DNA of 64,000 nucleotides from Romboutsia sp. CE17 (GTDB lineage: Bacteria > Bacillota > Clostridia > Peptostreptococcales > Peptostreptococcaceae). The notes under the pieces are model-generated. The model worked only from the letters and a program-made list of their open reading frames with translations, was not told where the DNA came from and did no database searches. Both the position numbers and the translations under genes were made by a program. The stretch spans positions 1,922,001 to 1,986,000 of the forward strand of contig NZ_CP051144.1 in assembly GCF_012317385.1 (NCBI RefSeq), in the 5' to 3' direction. How positions within the stretch are numbered: the stretch's first letter is position 1; each line of letters starts with the position of its first letter. Below, in pieces: positions 63,383-64,000 of this stretch.

Positions 63383-63997
63383 TTATCTGACTAGGAATTG
63401 TAAAATATTAATAAATATAAAATTTAATAATGCTTGTATTAGTAATGTTGATACTAGTATTATTATTAAATTTAATAAATATTGTTTTAGTAAGAATATT
63501 ATATTCTTCTTCTTTTTATTTTTATATTCTTTCACAAATTCTTTTAAATAATTTATTGATATTATTATTAATATAATTGTTCCTGGTATAATCACTAAAT
63601 TTTTAATTAAAGCTGTAAAAACAATTTTAATACTTTTTGCTTTAAGTAATAATATACAACTATTTATAGTATAGCCGATTGATAATCCTTTTAGCATAAA
63701 AATTAAAATTGAAATTGGAAATGTTATAACTAATAAGTTTAGTATACCTATTAAGCTCATAAATTTAAAGTCTAATTTTAAATTTGACAGAATCGTATTT
63801 TTTAATCCTATGCTATCATTAGAGCTATAGTACTCTTCAATTCTACTTATAGAATCATTTATAATATTTTCATACCCAGGAAATATTTTATTTAAGCATG
63901 TCCCAAGTATAACAAATGCTATAAATAGGATTCCAATTAGTATTATTCTTTTATTTAGTTCTTCATAATAAACTTTTTTCCCATATGTTCTTCTCAA
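63383..63997 (-). CDS. spoIIM: Stage II sporulation protein M (possibly incomplete at the window edge)
   Basis: 204 residues visible, with about five hydrophobic segments and a family stretch FMSLIGILNLLVITFPISILIFMLKGLSIGYTINS. SpoIIM is part of the SpoIIDMP complex that remodels peptidoglycan during engulfment. The first visible codon is TTG at 63997-63995, and its ribosome site would lie beyond the window, so the true start is uncertain. It precedes xerD by 12 bases, as in Bacillus. Confidence 0.85.
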   Translation of the reverse strand: MRRTYGKKVYYEELNKRIILIGILFIAFVILGTCLNKIFPGYENIINDSISRIEEYYSSNDSIGLKNTILSNLKLDFKFMSLIGILNLLVITFPISILIFMLKGLSIGYTINSCILLLKAKSIKIVFTALIKNLVIIPGTIILIIISINYLKEFVKEYKNKKKKNIIFLLKQYLLNLIIILVSTLLIQALLNFIFINILQFLVR

Positions 63998-64000
63998 ATT

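Noticed and set aside
1-64000. CRISPR arrays, rRNA, tRNA and insertion sequences
   Set aside because: No regularly spaced direct repeats, tRNA cloverleaf, rRNA segments or transposase genes were seen anywhere.

Overview
This window is a stretch of core chromosome from a very AT-rich, low-GC Gram-positive, spore-forming anaerobe. Gene content and order (xerD-deoB-punA near spoIIM, sigK beside a class B PBP and udk, aroE-prepilins-aroK-aroQ-efp, rnc-smc-ftsY-ylxM-ffh-rpsP-khpA-rimM-trmD-rplS-rbgA-rnhB, topA-codY, iscR-iscS-iscU-mnmA-alaS, RNase J, scpAB) match what I know of the Peptostreptococcaceae, the Clostridioides difficile group and its relatives (Romboutsia, Paraclostridium, Terrisporobacter and similar). 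I cannot name the species. Almost everything is on the minus strand. The single plus-strand gene is at 5804-6541. I see no rRNA, tRNA, CRISPR, insertion sequence or prophage. TTG start codons with good Shine-Dalgarno sites are common (rnj, ireB, smc, aroK, sigK, udk, trmR).

Layout from low to high coordinates. 1-10.6 kb: scpB (cut by the window edge), scpA, an M50 protease, dacF, a variant small spore protein, DUF503 and YlbF-family genes, RNase J, a lone plus-strand YdjM-like membrane gene, fur, DUF1292, ruvX, a large phosphatase-like membrane protein of unknown function, and ireB. 10.6-17.3 kb: alaS behind a T-box leader, mnmA, and the iscR-iscS-iscU cluster with a clear promoter. 17.3-30.2 kb: ROK kinase, GNAT, rarA, codY, topA, dprA, comM-like, yraN, an FMN-dependent hydroxy-acid oxidase family enzyme, rnhB and brnQ. 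30.4-43.8 kb: ribosome biogenesis and protein targeting (rbgA to ftsY), smc, a radical SAM protein, rnc, an acidic zinc-ribbon protein and efp. 44-47.9 kb: shikimate genes aroQ, aroK and aroE enclosing four prepilin-like genes. 47.9-52.8 kb: two large membrane PAS histidine kinases. 52.9-64 kb: sigK, a class B PBP, udk, U32 and trmR tRNA-modification genes, mltG, and a nucleoside salvage run (pdp, punA, deoB) followed by xerD and spoIIM.

The most interesting feature is the kinase pair at 47935-52842. The two adjacent proteins share one architecture: a membrane bundle, three PAS-like regions, a DHp helix pair and an ATPase domain. The downstream one keeps the phosphoacceptor histidine but has lost the ATP-binding motifs. 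The upstream one keeps all the ATP-binding motifs but has glutamate in place of the histidine. They look like two complementary halves that would have to work in trans, next to sigK and with no response regulator nearby.

Other notable points: the XerD-family recombinase has substitutions at three expected catalytic positions. One prepilin gene has a two-base frameshift within its first six codons, and a second lacks an in-frame normal start. sigK is uninterrupted and has no pro-sequence. A hairpin covers the ribosome binding site of the PBP gene, and an unexplained 72-nt structured element lies between iscU and mnmA. Protein functions are read from recognised families and visible motifs. No database search was run.
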